Below are positions 8,452 to 17,254 of a stretch of DNA of 64,000 nt, one piece after another. The stretch is from Cereibacter sphaeroides. GTDB taxonomy: Bacteria; Pseudomonadota; Alphaproteobacteria; Rhodobacterales; Rhodobacteraceae. The translations under genes and the position numbers were made by a program. The stretch spans positions 1 through 64,000 of the forward strand of contig QFQS01000008.1 in NCBI GenBank assembly GCA_003243455.1, read 5' to 3'. The notes under the pieces were generated by a model. That model was not told the DNA's origin, made no database searches, and saw only the letters and a list, made by a program, of their open reading frames with translations. How positions within the stretch are numbered: the first letter of the stretch is position 1; each line of letters starts with the position of its first letter.

Positions 8452-9557
8452 AGATCACCCGCATCACTGTCTGGGCTGTGGATCTGCCGCTGACCGAGCC
8501 TTATTGGCTGTCCGGCGGGCGGCTGAAATTTGAACAACTCGACAGCACGCTTGTGCGTATTGACACCGACGAGGGCGTTAGCGGTTGGGGCGAGGGCTGT
8601 CCGTGGGGTACGACCTATCTGCCTGCACATGGCCCCGGCATTCGTGCCGGAATACAAACACTGGCCCCGGCAATCCTTGGCCGCGACCCGCGATCCCTGC
8701 GCGGGCTGAACGCAGCCATGGATATCCAACTGCCGGGGCATCTTTATGTGAAATCCGCGATTGACATGGCTTGCTGGGATATTCTCGGCCAAGTCGCGGG
8801 GCTGCCGCTTTGGCAGTTGTTCGGTGGCACCGAAGCAGAGCCGGTGGCGGTCAATTCCTCGATTTCGACTGGCACGCCGGACCAAATGATTGCCTTGATA
8901 CGGCGCGCGAGTCAAAAGGGCTACCGCACCCATTCAGCCAAGCTTGGCGGCCATGAGATTGCCGCCGACATCGCCCGGATCGAGGCGATCAACGCAGCCC
9001 TGCCCTCGGGTGAGAAGGTGACATTCGACATCAACCGCGCCTGGACACCTGGCGTGGCGATACAAGTGCTGAACTCGGTTGCCGCCCGCGACTGGGTGGA
9101 ACAGCCCTGCGAGACGCTGGAGCAATGCTCCCAGGTCGCGCGTCGCGTGTCAAACCCGATCATGCTCGATGAATGCCTGCACAGTTTTCAGGATCATCTG
9201 GACGCTTGGAGGCTGGGCGCTTGCGAAGGCGTCAAGGTCAAGCCGAACCGTGTCGGCGGCCTGACCAAGGCGCTGCAAATCCGCGATTTTGGCGTGTCAG
9301 TCGGCTGGCAGATGCATATTGAGGATCTGGGCGGCTCGGCGCTTGCCGATACGGCTGCGATCCATTTGGCCTCCTCCACGCCAGAGGCGAACCGGTTGGC
9401 AAGCTGGTTGTGCCATTATCACCTGTCGGTAGATCCGGTGCCTGGGCAGGGCGCGCGCAATGAGGGGGGCTTTGCCAAGCCGCCGTCAACCCCCGGCCTT
9501 GGGGTAATCCCAGACCCGGAACTTCTGGGCAAAGCCACGGCGGAGTACCAATTGTGA
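8448..9557 (+). CDS. Enolase-superfamily enzyme 2, second tandem paralogue
   Basis: The 369-residue protein keeps the enolase-superfamily catalytic set: Lys in SAKLGG near residue 164, metal ligands in FDINRAW, VEQPC and MLDE, and Lys in VKVKPNRVGG near residue 264. Compared with its neighbours, the residue two before the first Lys is Ser rather than Gln (HSAK against FQIK and FQVK), and EDTWGG is replaced by EDLGGS. Both lie at the active-site rim, so the substrate or stereochemistry probably differs. It overlaps the preceding and following genes by 4 nt, so it is presumably expressed with them. Its specific reaction is unknown. Confidence 0.8.
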   Translation: MKITRITVWAVDLPLTEPYWLSGGRLKFEQLDSTLVRIDTDEGVSGWGEGCPWGTTYLPAHGPGIRAGIQTLAPAILGRDPRSLRGLNAAMDIQLPGHLYVKSAIDMACWDILGQVAGLPLWQLFGGTEAEPVAVNSSISTGTPDQMIALIRRASQKGYRTHSAKLGGHEIAADIARIEAINAALPSGEKVTFDINRAWTPGVAIQVLNSVAARDWVEQPCETLEQCSQVARRVSNPIMLDECLHSFQDHLDAWRLGACEGVKVKPNRVGGLTKALQIRDFGVSVGWQMHIEDLGGSALADTAAIHLASSTPEANRLASWLCHYHLSVDPVPGQGARNEGGFAKPPSTPGLGVIPDPELLGKATAEYQL

Positions 9558-10657
9558 AAATCACTCGTATCGGCCTTTGGGAAGTCCCCCTGACCAGCCA
9601 CATCGCCTATCATATGGCGGGCGGCAAGACCTGCGATGTCGTGCCTTCGACCATTCTGCGCATCGATACTGATGCCGGGATCTCCGGTTGGGGAGAGGTT
9701 TGTCCGATTCCGCACTACTTGCCCGCCTATGCCGGAGGGGTGCGACCCGCCATCGAATACCTAGCCCCGGTGCTGATCGGTGCCGATCCGGTCGGACCGG
9801 AAGCGGTGATGACTCGCGCCGACACCTGGCTGCAAGGCCATGTCTATGCCAAATCGGCCCTGGATATCGCACTATGGGATATCACTGCTCAAGCTGCGGG
9901 CCTGCCGCTTTACGCGCTTTTAGGCGGTCGGCAGATGGGCGACATGCCGCTTTACCACTCGATCAGCTGCCTTGAACCTGCCGAGATGGCCCGCATCGCC
10001 CGTGAGGCGCTGGCCGAAGGCATTGCGCAGTTTCAGGTCAAGCTGGGTGCCTCGGGCGATTGGCAAACCGACGTGGAACGCCTGACGCTGGTGCGTGAGG
10101 CAGTGGGGGCCGGCCCCTTGGTCTATGGCGACTGGAACTGTGGTTCGACCCGGCTCGAGGCGAGCCGGGTCGGCCGCGCAGTAGCGCATCTGGACGTGAT
10201 GCTGGAACAGCCCTGCCCGACGTTCGAGGATTGCGCGGCGGTGCGCGCCGCGACCGGTTTGCCGATGAAGATGGACGAGTTGGCGCATGACACAGGCTCG
10301 TTGCTGCGGGCGCATGAGCTGGGGTGCATGGATGCAGTGGCGCTGAAACTATCGAAATTCGGCGGGCTGTCACCGATGCGGCGGGCCCGCGATCTGTGCC
10401 TGCATCTGGGAGCGAAGATGTGCATCGAGGACACCTGGGGATCAGATATTACTACCTCAGCTCTGCTGCACCTGGCAGCTGCCACACCGGAACGGTCGCT
10501 GCTGAACACCTGCGATCTCTCTGGCTATGTGGCACCCCGGCTTGATCCAAATTCCCCTATCCGCCGCAATGGCCGCATAGCGCCCCCCTCCGGCCTCGGC
10601 CTTGGTGCCGTGCCAGACCCTGAAATTCTAGGCCAGCCTATGGCCATCATCGACTGA
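9554..10657 (+). CDS. Enolase-superfamily enzyme 3, third tandem paralogue
   Basis: The 367-residue protein starts at a GTG whose GTGA overlaps the stop of the previous gene. Catalytic elements are intact: Lys in FQVKLGAS, ligands in YGDWN, LEQPC and KMDE, Lys in ALKLSKFGG, and EDTWGSD. A short insertion follows the first Lys (GASGDW against GGDW in enzyme 1). It keeps YAKSALDIALWDI, close to the corresponding segment of enzyme 1. Presence of three complete paralogues argues for three substrates, stereoisomers or steps rather than decay of spare copies. It ends the chain of overlapping genes; the aminotransferase begins 9 nt downstream. Confidence 0.8.
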   Translation: MKITRIGLWEVPLTSHIAYHMAGGKTCDVVPSTILRIDTDAGISGWGEVCPIPHYLPAYAGGVRPAIEYLAPVLIGADPVGPEAVMTRADTWLQGHVYAKSALDIALWDITAQAAGLPLYALLGGRQMGDMPLYHSISCLEPAEMARIAREALAEGIAQFQVKLGASGDWQTDVERLTLVREAVGAGPLVYGDWNCGSTRLEASRVGRAVAHLDVMLEQPCPTFEDCAAVRAATGLPMKMDELAHDTGSLLRAHELGCMDAVALKLSKFGGLSPMRRARDLCLHLGAKMCIEDTWGSDITTSALLHLAAATPERSLLNTCDLSGYVAPRLDPNSPIRRNGRIAPPSGLGLGAVPDPEILGQPMAIID

Positions 10658-10666
10658 GAGGCTGTA

Positions 10667-11938
10667 ATGTTAAAAAAGACCACGCAATCCGACTGGGCGG
10701 CCCGCGCCCGGGCCGTGCTGCCCGCTGGCGGCTTTGGCAACTTTGATCCCGCAATGTTCATCCGCGAGGGTAAAGGTTCGCGGGTGTGGGACGAGGATGG
10801 CCGCGAATATGTCGATTACCTGATCGGCTCTGGCCCGATGCTTTTGGGGCACGGCCACCCCGAGGTGCTGGAGGCTATCTACGAACAACTTCCCCGCGGC
10901 ATGACCTTTTTTGCCAACAACAGTGTCGGCGTGGAGCTTGCCGAGGAGATCTGCCGCGCCGTCACCTGCGCCGAGCAGGTGCGCTTCCTTGCGTCGGGCG
11001 GCGAGGCGGACATGTACGCCATGCGCTTGGCCCGCGCCTATACGGGCCGTGACAAGATCCTGAAATTTGAAGGCGGCTATCACGGCATGTCGGCGGAGGC
11101 GCAGATGAGTCTCGCGCCGACGCGGCTCGTCAACTTTCCCGGGGCCGTGTCCGATAGCGCCGGGATACCCGAAGCCGTTCGCCAGGAAATGCTGATCGCT
11201 CCATTCAACGATCCCGATTATCTCGAAAGCCTTCTGGCCGAACACGGCGATCAGATCGCCGGGATCATTGTTGAGCCACTGCAGCGCATTATCCCGCCCG
11301 CGCCGGGCTTCTTGGAGGCGGTGCGCACGCTTTGCGATCGCTACGGCATCGTCCTCATTTTTGACGAGGTCGTTACCGGCTTTCGATTCTCCTATGGTGG
11401 TGCGCAGGAAGAATACGGCGTGACGCCGGACCTCTGCACACTCGGAAAAATCATCGGTGGAGGCTTTCCGCTGGCTGCGGTGGCAGGCCAGAAGCGGATC
11501 ATGGACCATTTCGACAAGGCGATCGTTGGCGCTGACAAATGGCTAATGATGCTCGGCACGCTATCGGGCAACCCGGTCGCCGCCATTGCCGGTCTCAAGA
11601 CCATGGAAATCCTGCGGCGTGACGGCGCATACGATATGCTCCGATCCCATGGCGCGCGGCTTCAGGCTATGCTCCGCACACATCTTGAAGCCGCAGGCAT
11701 CGCGCACAGGATTGTTGGCCATCCGACACTCTTCGACGTCGTCTTCACTGACAGGGACGTGCGCACCTACCGTGACGTGCTCGCCGCTGATGGTGGAAAG
11801 GCGGCGCGATTCAACGCAATGTTGCGCGAAAACGGCATCTTCAAGTCGCCGAGCAAGCTTTACCCCTGCCTTGCTCTCACCGAGGCCGATTTCGTCACGA
11901 CCGAGGCGGCGATCGAGAAGGCAGCCCTGGCGTTGTAG
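10667..11938 (+). CDS. Class III PLP aminotransferase, glutamate-1-semialdehyde aminomutase-like
   Basis: The 423-residue protein is a fold-type I PLP enzyme similar to glutamate-1-semialdehyde 2,1-aminomutase. Visible elements are an N-terminal GSRVWDEDGREYVDYLIGSG block, FEGGYHG (residues 134-140), the cofactor Asp in IFDEVVTGFR, and the PLP Lys in TLGKIIGGG. Its place after three enolase-superfamily genes suggests transamination of a catabolic keto acid or aldehyde rather than tetrapyrrole synthesis; GSAM-like aminotransferases in catabolic operons are common. Amino donor and substrate are not evident. The gap to etfB is 41 nt. Confidence 0.82.
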   Translation: MLKKTTQSDWAARARAVLPAGGFGNFDPAMFIREGKGSRVWDEDGREYVDYLIGSGPMLLGHGHPEVLEAIYEQLPRGMTFFANNSVGVELAEEICRAVTCAEQVRFLASGGEADMYAMRLARAYTGRDKILKFEGGYHGMSAEAQMSLAPTRLVNFPGAVSDSAGIPEAVRQEMLIAPFNDPDYLESLLAEHGDQIAGIIVEPLQRIIPPAPGFLEAVRTLCDRYGIVLIFDEVVTGFRFSYGGAQEEYGVTPDLCTLGKIIGGGFPLAAVAGQKRIMDHFDKAIVGADKWLMMLGTLSGNPVAAIAGLKTMEILRRDGAYDMLRSHGARLQAMLRTHLEAAGIAHRIVGHPTLFDVVFTDRDVRTYRDVLAADGGKAARFNAMLRENGIFKSPSKLYPCLALTEADFVTTEAAIEKAALAL

Positions 11939-11979
11939 CGCGTACTAAAGGAACACCGTGATTTCGGAAGGAAGTTGCC

Positions 11980-12741
11980 ATGAAGGTACTCGTGCCTGTG
12001 AAGCGAGTGATCGACTACAACGTGAAGGTCCGCGTGAAAGCGGACGGATCGGGTGTCGATCTCGCCAATGTCAAAATGTCGATGAACCCGTTCGACGAAA
12101 TCGCCGTCGAAGAGGCGATCCGCATCAAGGAACGCGGTGAGGCCGATGAGATCATCGTTGTCTCGATCGGCGTCAAGCAGGCGCAGGAAACACTGCGCGC
12201 AGCACTTGCGATGGGGGCCGACCGCGCGATCCTGATCGAGGCGGCTTCGGACGTGCATGTGGATATCGAGCCGCTCGCGGTCGCGAAGCTGCTGCAGGCC
12301 GTGGTGGACGAAGAGAAGCCGGGTCTCGTAATCTGCGGCAAGCAGGCGATCGACAACGACATGAACGCCACAGGCCAGATGCTGTCGGCCCTTCTCGGCT
12401 GGTCGCAGGCGGCGTTTGCCTCCGAGCTGAAGCTCGAAGGCGACAGCGCCGTCGTCACTCGCGAAGTGGATGGCGGCCTGCAGACCATCAAGGTCAAGAT
12501 GCCTGCCATTGTGACCGTCGACCTGCGCCTGAACGAGCCGCGTTATGCGTCGCTGCCGAACATCATGAAGGCAAAGAAGAAGCCCTTGGAGGAAAAGATC
12601 GCGGCCGATTACGGCGTCGATGTCAGCCCCCGTCTGACCATTGTCAAGACGGCGGAGCCGGCGGGCCGCAAGGCGGGCGTGAAAGTGGGCTCGGTCGACG
12701 AGCTGATCGCAAAACTCAAAGAGGAAGCGGGGGTAATCTGA
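11980..12741 (+). CDS. etfB: Electron transfer flavoprotein beta subunit
   Basis: The 253-residue protein begins with the family signature MKVLVPVKRV and contains VKMSMNPFDEIAVEEAIR and a CGKQAIDND AMP/FAD-interface segment. With EtfA it forms the soluble heterodimer that accepts electrons from flavoprotein dehydrogenases and passes them to ETF-quinone oxidoreductase. A GGAAGGAAG ribosome-binding site precedes the ATG. It overlaps etfA by one base. In this operon the likely donor is the DMGDH-type demethylase at 2612. No ETF-QO gene is visible in the window, so a chromosomal copy is presumably used. Confidence 0.93.
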   Translation: MKVLVPVKRVIDYNVKVRVKADGSGVDLANVKMSMNPFDEIAVEEAIRIKERGEADEIIVVSIGVKQAQETLRAALAMGADRAILIEAASDVHVDIEPLAVAKLLQAVVDEEKPGLVICGKQAIDNDMNATGQMLSALLGWSQAAFASELKLEGDSAVVTREVDGGLQTIKVKMPAIVTVDLRLNEPRYASLPNIMKAKKKPLEEKIAADYGVDVSPRLTIVKTAEPAGRKAGVKVGSVDELIAKLKEEAGVI

Positions 12742-13667
12742 TGGCTGTTCTTCTCCTGGGTGAAGTAACCGACGGCCAGCTGTCAGTCGATGCCACCGCA
12801 AAGGCGCTCACCGCCGCGAAGATGCTCGGCGAGGTGACCGTGCTCTGCGCCGGTGCCAAGGCCGCCGATGCGGCTGCGGAAGCCGCAAAACTTGACGGCG
12901 TGAAGAAGGTGGTCTGCGCCGAGGATGCCTCGCTCGGTCACCGTTTGGCCGAACCGACCGCATTGCTGATTGTTTCGCTCGCCGGTGACTATTCGCACAT
13001 CATCGCCCCGGCGACGACGGATGCGAAGAACGTGCTGCCGCGCGTGGCAGCCCTTCTCGACGTGATGGTGATCTCGGATGTCTCGGGCGTCGTCGATGCT
13101 GCCACATTCGAGCGCCCGATCTATGCTGGCAACGCGATCCAGACGGTGAAGTCGTCGGACGGCAAGAAGGTCGTTTCGATCCGCACATCGAGCTTTGATC
13201 CGACCGGCCAAGGCGGCTCTGCCCCGATCGAAACCATCGGCGTGGCCGCCAATCCTGGCCTGTCGGAATGGGTCGAGGACAAGGTCGCTGCATCCGATCG
13301 TCCGGAGTTGACCTCGGCCGGCATCGTCGTCTCGGGTGGTCGCGGGATCGGCTCGCAGGCAGACTTCGCAATGATTGCGAGACTCGCCGACAAGCTTGGC
13401 GCCGCCGTTGGGGCGTCCCGTGCGGCAGTCGACTCGGGTTATGCCCCGAACGACTGGCAGGTCGGCCAGACCGGCAAGGTTGTGGCGCCGAACCTCTATG
13501 TCGCCATCGGGATTTCGGGCGCGATCCAGCACCTCGCCGGCATGAAGGACAGCAAGGTGATCGTCGCGATCAACAAGGACGAAGAGGCGCCGATCTTCCA
13601 GGTCGCCGATTACGGTCTTGTCGCCGACCTCTTCACCGCCGTACCGGAACTGACTGAGAAGCTCTGA
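12741..13667 (+). CDS. etfA: Electron transfer flavoprotein alpha subunit
   Basis: The 308-residue protein has the EtfA N-terminal domain (AVLLLGEVTDGQL) and the C-terminal FAD-binding domain with VSGGRGIGS (about residues 197-205), GASRAAVDSGY, QVGQTGKVVAPNLY and GISGAIQHLAGM, the signature that holds FAD. Length is normal for the family. It is translationally coupled to etfB and lies 6 nt before the ferredoxin gene. It should serve the demethylase of the operon. Confidence 0.93.
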   Translation: MAVLLLGEVTDGQLSVDATAKALTAAKMLGEVTVLCAGAKAADAAAEAAKLDGVKKVVCAEDASLGHRLAEPTALLIVSLAGDYSHIIAPATTDAKNVLPRVAALLDVMVISDVSGVVDAATFERPIYAGNAIQTVKSSDGKKVVSIRTSSFDPTGQGGSAPIETIGVAANPGLSEWVEDKVAASDRPELTSAGIVVSGGRGIGSQADFAMIARLADKLGAAVGASRAAVDSGYAPNDWQVGQTGKVVAPNLYVAIGISGAIQHLAGMKDSKVIVAINKDEEAPIFQVADYGLVADLFTAVPELTEKL

Positions 13668-13673
13668 ACTACG

Positions 13674-13997
13674 ATGACAAAGATCACTTATATCGAGCAT
13701 GGCGGAAAGCGGAACGTTGTCGATGTTGCCAACGGCCTGACCGTGATGCAGGGCGCGCGTGACAGCGGCATTCCGGGGATCGAAGCCGATTGCGGCGGCG
13801 CCTGCGCCTGCTCGACCTGCCATGTCTATGTCGACCCTGCCTGGGTCGAGAGGCTTCCACCGAAGGATTCGATGGAAGAAGACATGCTCGACTTCGCCTA
13901 TGAGCCCGATCCGGTCCGCTCGCGGCTGACCTGCCAGCTCAAGGTAAGTGACGCGCTCGACGGGCTAATCGTGCAAATGCCGGAAAAACAGATCTGA
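13674..13997 (+). CDS. 2Fe-2S ferredoxin, adrenodoxin/putidaredoxin type
   Basis: The 107-residue protein has the adrenodoxin-family cluster motif: Cys in DCGGACACSTC (Cys-x5-Cys-x2-Cys, about residues 39-48) and a fourth Cys in LTCQLKV near residue 86. It is a small cytoplasmic one-electron carrier. It lies between etfA and a rhodocoxin/putidaredoxin-reductase-like gene and most probably delivers electrons to the Rieske oxygenase at 534-1634, which has no reductase partner beside it. Confidence 0.9.
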   Translation: MTKITYIEHGGKRNVVDVANGLTVMQGARDSGIPGIEADCGGACACSTCHVYVDPAWVERLPPKDSMEEDMLDFAYEPDPVRSRLTCQLKVSDALDGLIVQMPEKQI

Positions 13998-14079
13998 GGC
14001 CTCTCGCGCAGTTGGGGCGGCCGCGCGGTGTCGTTCTGCCCTTGTGGCTGCGGCACCTCGGGAGATAGAGGAGACGTGA

Positions 14080-15306
14080 ATGAGCGGGATCGTTATCGTC
14101 GGCGCCGGACAGGCTGGTGCCTCGCTTGCCGCGAAACTGCGCGCGCTCGGCTATACGGGGACCTTGACACTGATCGGCGAGGAGCCGGTGCCGCCCTATC
14201 AGCGCCCGCCGCTCTCGAAGGCCTACCTTCTGGGCGATATGGAGACCGAACGGCTCTATCTCCGCGCACTCTCCTTCTGGAAAGAGCAGAAGGTGACGCT
14301 GAAACTAGGTGCCGAAGTCACATCTATCGACCGCACGGCCAGGACGGTCCGGGCGGGCGCGGAGACGATTTCCTATGACCAGCTCGCGCTGACCACCGGA
14401 TCGCGCCCGCGCCGCTTGTCGGCAGCAATCGGCGGAGAACTGAAGGGCGTCTACACCGTCCGCACGCTTGCTGATGTCGACGCAATGGCGCCAGAATTTG
14501 AGGCGGGGCGTCGGCTCCTGATCGTCGGCGGCGGCTATATCGGGCTCGAAGTGGCCGCGGTGGGCGAGAAGCTTGGGCTAAACGTCACGCTGATCGAAAT
14601 GGCGCCGCGCATCCTGCAAAGGGTGGCCGCACCCGAGACCTCGGACTACTTGCGTGCCGTTCACGACGATCACGGCGTGAAGATCCTCGAGAACATGGGC
14701 CTCGACCGGCTTGTGGGCGAGGGCCGGGTGATGGGTGCGATCCTCTCGGACGGCTGCGAGATCGCGGTCGATTTCGTCATCGTCGGGGTGGGCGTCTCGC
14801 CCCTCACGATCCTCGCCGAGGAGGCCGGGCTCAAGATTGACAACGGCATCCGCACCGACGAATTTGGCCGCAGCTCGGACCCGAACATCTGGGCCGCAGG
14901 CGACTGCGCCTCGTTTCCCCACAAGGGCGGTCGCATCCGGCTTGAAAGCGTCGGAAATGCCATCGACCAGGCGGAACTCGTGGCCGAGAACATGCTGGGC
15001 GCGGGCAGAGCCTACACGGCGAATCCGTGGTTCTGGTCCGACCAGTACGACGTGAAGCTCCAGATCGCCGGGCTGAACACCGGCTACGACCGGATCGTGA
15101 CGCGGGCGGGCGAAGGTGGCGCGGTTAGCATCTGGTATTACCGCGGCGACAAGCTCCTCGCCGTCGACGCGCTGAACGATGCCCGTGCCTACATGGTCGG
15201 GAAGCGCCTGATCGAGGCAGACCAGACTATCGATTTCGAAATCGTCGCAGACACCGCCACCGATATGAAGTCGCTGATCTCGGAAGCCAGAAAAGTCCGA
15301 CAATGA
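14080..15306 (+). CDS. FAD-dependent NAD(P)H:ferredoxin reductase, putidaredoxin-reductase-like
   Basis: The 408-residue protein starts with an FAD Rossmann motif IVIVGAGQAG, followed by PYQRPPLSKAYL, typical of rhodocoxin and putidaredoxin reductases, then an NAD-binding GGGYIGLEVA (about residues 149-158) and the FAD-contact WAAGDCA near residue 272. AGAGGAGACGTGA precedes the ATG. It should reduce the ferredoxin encoded 82 nt upstream, completing an NADH to ferredoxin to Rieske oxygenase chain. It is the last gene of the rightward catabolic operon. Confidence 0.9.
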   Translation: MSGIVIVGAGQAGASLAAKLRALGYTGTLTLIGEEPVPPYQRPPLSKAYLLGDMETERLYLRALSFWKEQKVTLKLGAEVTSIDRTARTVRAGAETISYDQLALTTGSRPRRLSAAIGGELKGVYTVRTLADVDAMAPEFEAGRRLLIVGGGYIGLEVAAVGEKLGLNVTLIEMAPRILQRVAAPETSDYLRAVHDDHGVKILENMGLDRLVGEGRVMGAILSDGCEIAVDFVIVGVGVSPLTILAEEAGLKIDNGIRTDEFGRSSDPNIWAAGDCASFPHKGGRIRLESVGNAIDQAELVAENMLGAGRAYTANPWFWSDQYDVKLQIAGLNTGYDRIVTRAGEGGAVSIWYYRGDKLLAVDALNDARAYMVGKRLIEADQTIDFEIVADTATDMKSLISEARKVRQ

Positions 15307-16173
15307 TTTCATGTTGCAGATTGAGGCAGTCAAGGCAGGCCGTATTTGTGAGCCGGTATGCCAACAGCACGGGAAGAGACAAAACACGGGTGTGGTGGTC
15401 GGTGGTCTGGTCTGCCCTTAGGTAAGCTCTTTGCGATAGGGGCTGCCACGGACGTTCAGATCACGATCGAAACGACTTCGACAGCGGAGAGAAGCGGGCG
15501 CATCAGCTTCGTCGCATATCTCGACTTTACGGGGTCACCTGCCAAAACGGGATAGGGCTACGTCTCGAGGATGAGAAGTGGATCGTCGAACACATACATA
15601 GGATAATCTTTGCGATCAGGTCGAGGAAATCAGTCGAGGGAGCCGCGCATGCCCCGATTGCGCCATCCATGACTAACGCGCGCGCATTCTTTGGGCAGGT
15701 TCCGTTAAAGCTGCGCGCTTGCGCCGCTGGTGGTTGTGACACGGCAAAGCACGGGTTGCGGAAAGCTGCTAGAAGGGCTTATGCATGATTGCACTCTCGT
15801 CTCGAAATAACCTCTGGCCGCTCGTGCCGCTGCCACACGCGTGCAGGCCCGCTGCAAGACAGTGCACACACATCGCCCGAACAACATGAAACCGTTGTTG
15901 ACTATTGACGCCAGTACCGGCGTGGACTGCCGATCTCATCATCTCTTGCAGAAGGTTCAGTCGATTACATTGCCAATGCCCGCATGGGAAAGCGCAGAAG
16001 GATGAGATGGTCGCCAAAAGGGGCTCCTCGAGTTGCCACACATGGCCCGCCGTCCTCGACGGCCGATTGACGATCGCAACCCGTAAACGCGCGGCATAAC
16101 ACGATGTTCTGTCTACTCTCTTTACTGCACCTATAAGAATCATGCGCCGGATCAACGACATACCGTCGAAGAT
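15307..16173. other. Gene-free gap between two convergent catabolic operons
   Basis: About 870 bases between convergent genes. Short open frames exist in both directions, but none has a recognisable domain, good ribosome-binding site or coding-like composition. I see no clear terminator with a T-tract, no tRNA and no insertion-sequence ends. The length and lack of structure suggest decayed sequence or an old insertion site. Confidence 0.5.
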
Positions 16174-16536
16174 TCAAACACTCGGAACCGGCAGATGGGC
16201 AATCGCAATCATTTCGACACGCATTCCTGGCCTTGCGAGCGCCATGCCGCCTGTCGCCCGTGCGGGTGGGTTGTTTGAGTCAACCCAAGCATCCCAGACC
16301 ATATTCATTCCGGCGAAATCAGCCATGTCGCTGAGCCAGACTTGCATGGACACAAGATCAGATTTGCTGCACCCCAACTGTGCCAGAACCGCATCGATTT
16401 CCGCCAGCACTTCGCGGGTTTGCACCGTGATGTCGGCGGTCAGACTGTGTGGAATCTGACCGGCAAGATAGACCGTTTGCTCCACGGTTACAGCTTCACT
16501 CATCCGTGGGCCGGGGTTCAGGCGGGTCAGGGTCAT
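16174..16536 (-). CDS. RidA/YjgF family enamine-imine deaminase
   Basis: The 120-residue protein (start at 16536, preceded by AAAGGA) has the RidA trimer-forming fold features: YLAGQIPH, QTREVLAEIDAVLAQLG, VWLSDMADFAGMN and the C-terminal RVEMIAIA strand. The Arg of PPARATGGM is the carboxylate-binding residue in RidA. RidA hydrolyses reactive enamines and imines released by PLP or amine-oxidising enzymes, which fits a pathway producing cyclic imines from proline-type substrates. It is the last gene of the leftward operon. Confidence 0.88.
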   Translation of the reverse strand: MTLTRLNPGPRMSEAVTVEQTVYLAGQIPHSLTADITVQTREVLAEIDAVLAQLGCSKSDLVSMQVWLSDMADFAGMNMVWDAWVDSNNPPARATGGMALARPGMRVEMIAIAHLPVPSV

Positions 16537-16552
16537 AGGGTATCCTTTGCGG

Positions 16553-17254
16553 TCAGTCATTGTCGGCGGTGGCGCTTCCGGCGCCCCGTCGCGAAGCGTC
16601 GGTTGCCGGGACTGTGGTTTTCAACGCCAACGCGTTCAGGCCGTCCAGACTGGCCGCAGAGATCGCCGCAAGATTGGTGAGGCGGTCTTTCTCGACCTTG
16701 ATATTCGTCGCCTGCCGAAGGGTCATGGCCAGATACTTGATCTGGGTCCAACGAATAGCAGTCTGTCGGTCAAAGGCTCCATCCGCTGCAATCTGCAACT
16801 GGCCATCTTGCCAGTCGATCGCAACGGCCTTGGAGGAAATCTGGGCCGCACGGACGAGGAAGGGCAACACCAGAATCGGATAGGCCACAGGATCAAGCCG
16901 GGTGTCCTGGCCAAAAGGGCCGTCGGGCAGCAAGGCGGCGTCGCATAGGGCTGCACCAAGCGTGATTGGGCAAAGCGGGTGTTGATCGCTGCTTTGCCAA
17001 TGTCCGAGCATTGGTCGCGGCATGCCAACGCCCGCATCCATGTCCAGCTTTTCTGTCAGGAACGAGAGTAAAGACGCTGTTGGGTCGATGCCTTGTGCCG
17101 CAAGCCAGCCCGCAGCAAGGCCTGCTTCCTCGGCCAAGCCCCAGCTGAACCCCGCCCCGCGCGCGGCCTTCAGGCACAGGCTTTCGGTTTCATTCTGGGA
17201 TAGTACGACAGGGTTTGCATCGCCAGTTGCCAAGGTTTCGGCGGCTTCGGTCAT
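16553..17254 (-). CDS. Uncharacterised DUF3726-like protein
   Basis: A 233-residue cytoplasmic protein starting at 17254, where ATGA overlaps the stop of the preceding gene. The segment ETESLCLKAARGAGFSWGLAEEAG is what I recall as the start of DUF3726 proteins; LCPITLGAALCDAALL is a second conserved-looking stretch. No signal peptide, transmembrane helix or known catalytic motif is visible. Its operon position with a betaine transporter, aldehyde dehydrogenase and dipeptidase homologue suggests a role in the same pathway, tied to the 557-residue neighbour. No function is known to me. The DUF assignment is from memory. Confidence 0.6.
   Translation of the reverse strand: MTEAAETLATGDANPVVLSQNETESLCLKAARGAGFSWGLAEEAGLAAGWLAAQGIDPTASLLSFLTEKLDMDAGVGMPRPMLGHWQSSDQHPLCPITLGAALCDAALLPDGPFGQDTRLDPVAYPILVLPFLVRAAQISSKAVAIDWQDGQLQIAADGAFDRQTAIRWTQIKYLAMTLRQATNIKVEKDRLTNLAAISAASLDGLNALALKTTVPATDASRRGAGSATADND

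Noticed and set aside
10667..11938. Considered a true HemL (tetrapyrrole synthesis)
   Set aside because: The operon context is catabolic and no other heme genes are present; the GSAM-like family has many catabolic members.
12783..13823. Long open frame of 346 codons on the minus strand opposite etfA and the ferredoxin gene
   Set aside because: It mirrors two well-supported genes; composition is His/Arg/Asp-rich as expected for an antisense shadow, with no domain.
15307..16173. Short frames in the gap tested as transposase or regulator remnants
   Set aside because: No motif matched a known family; reported only as a gap.
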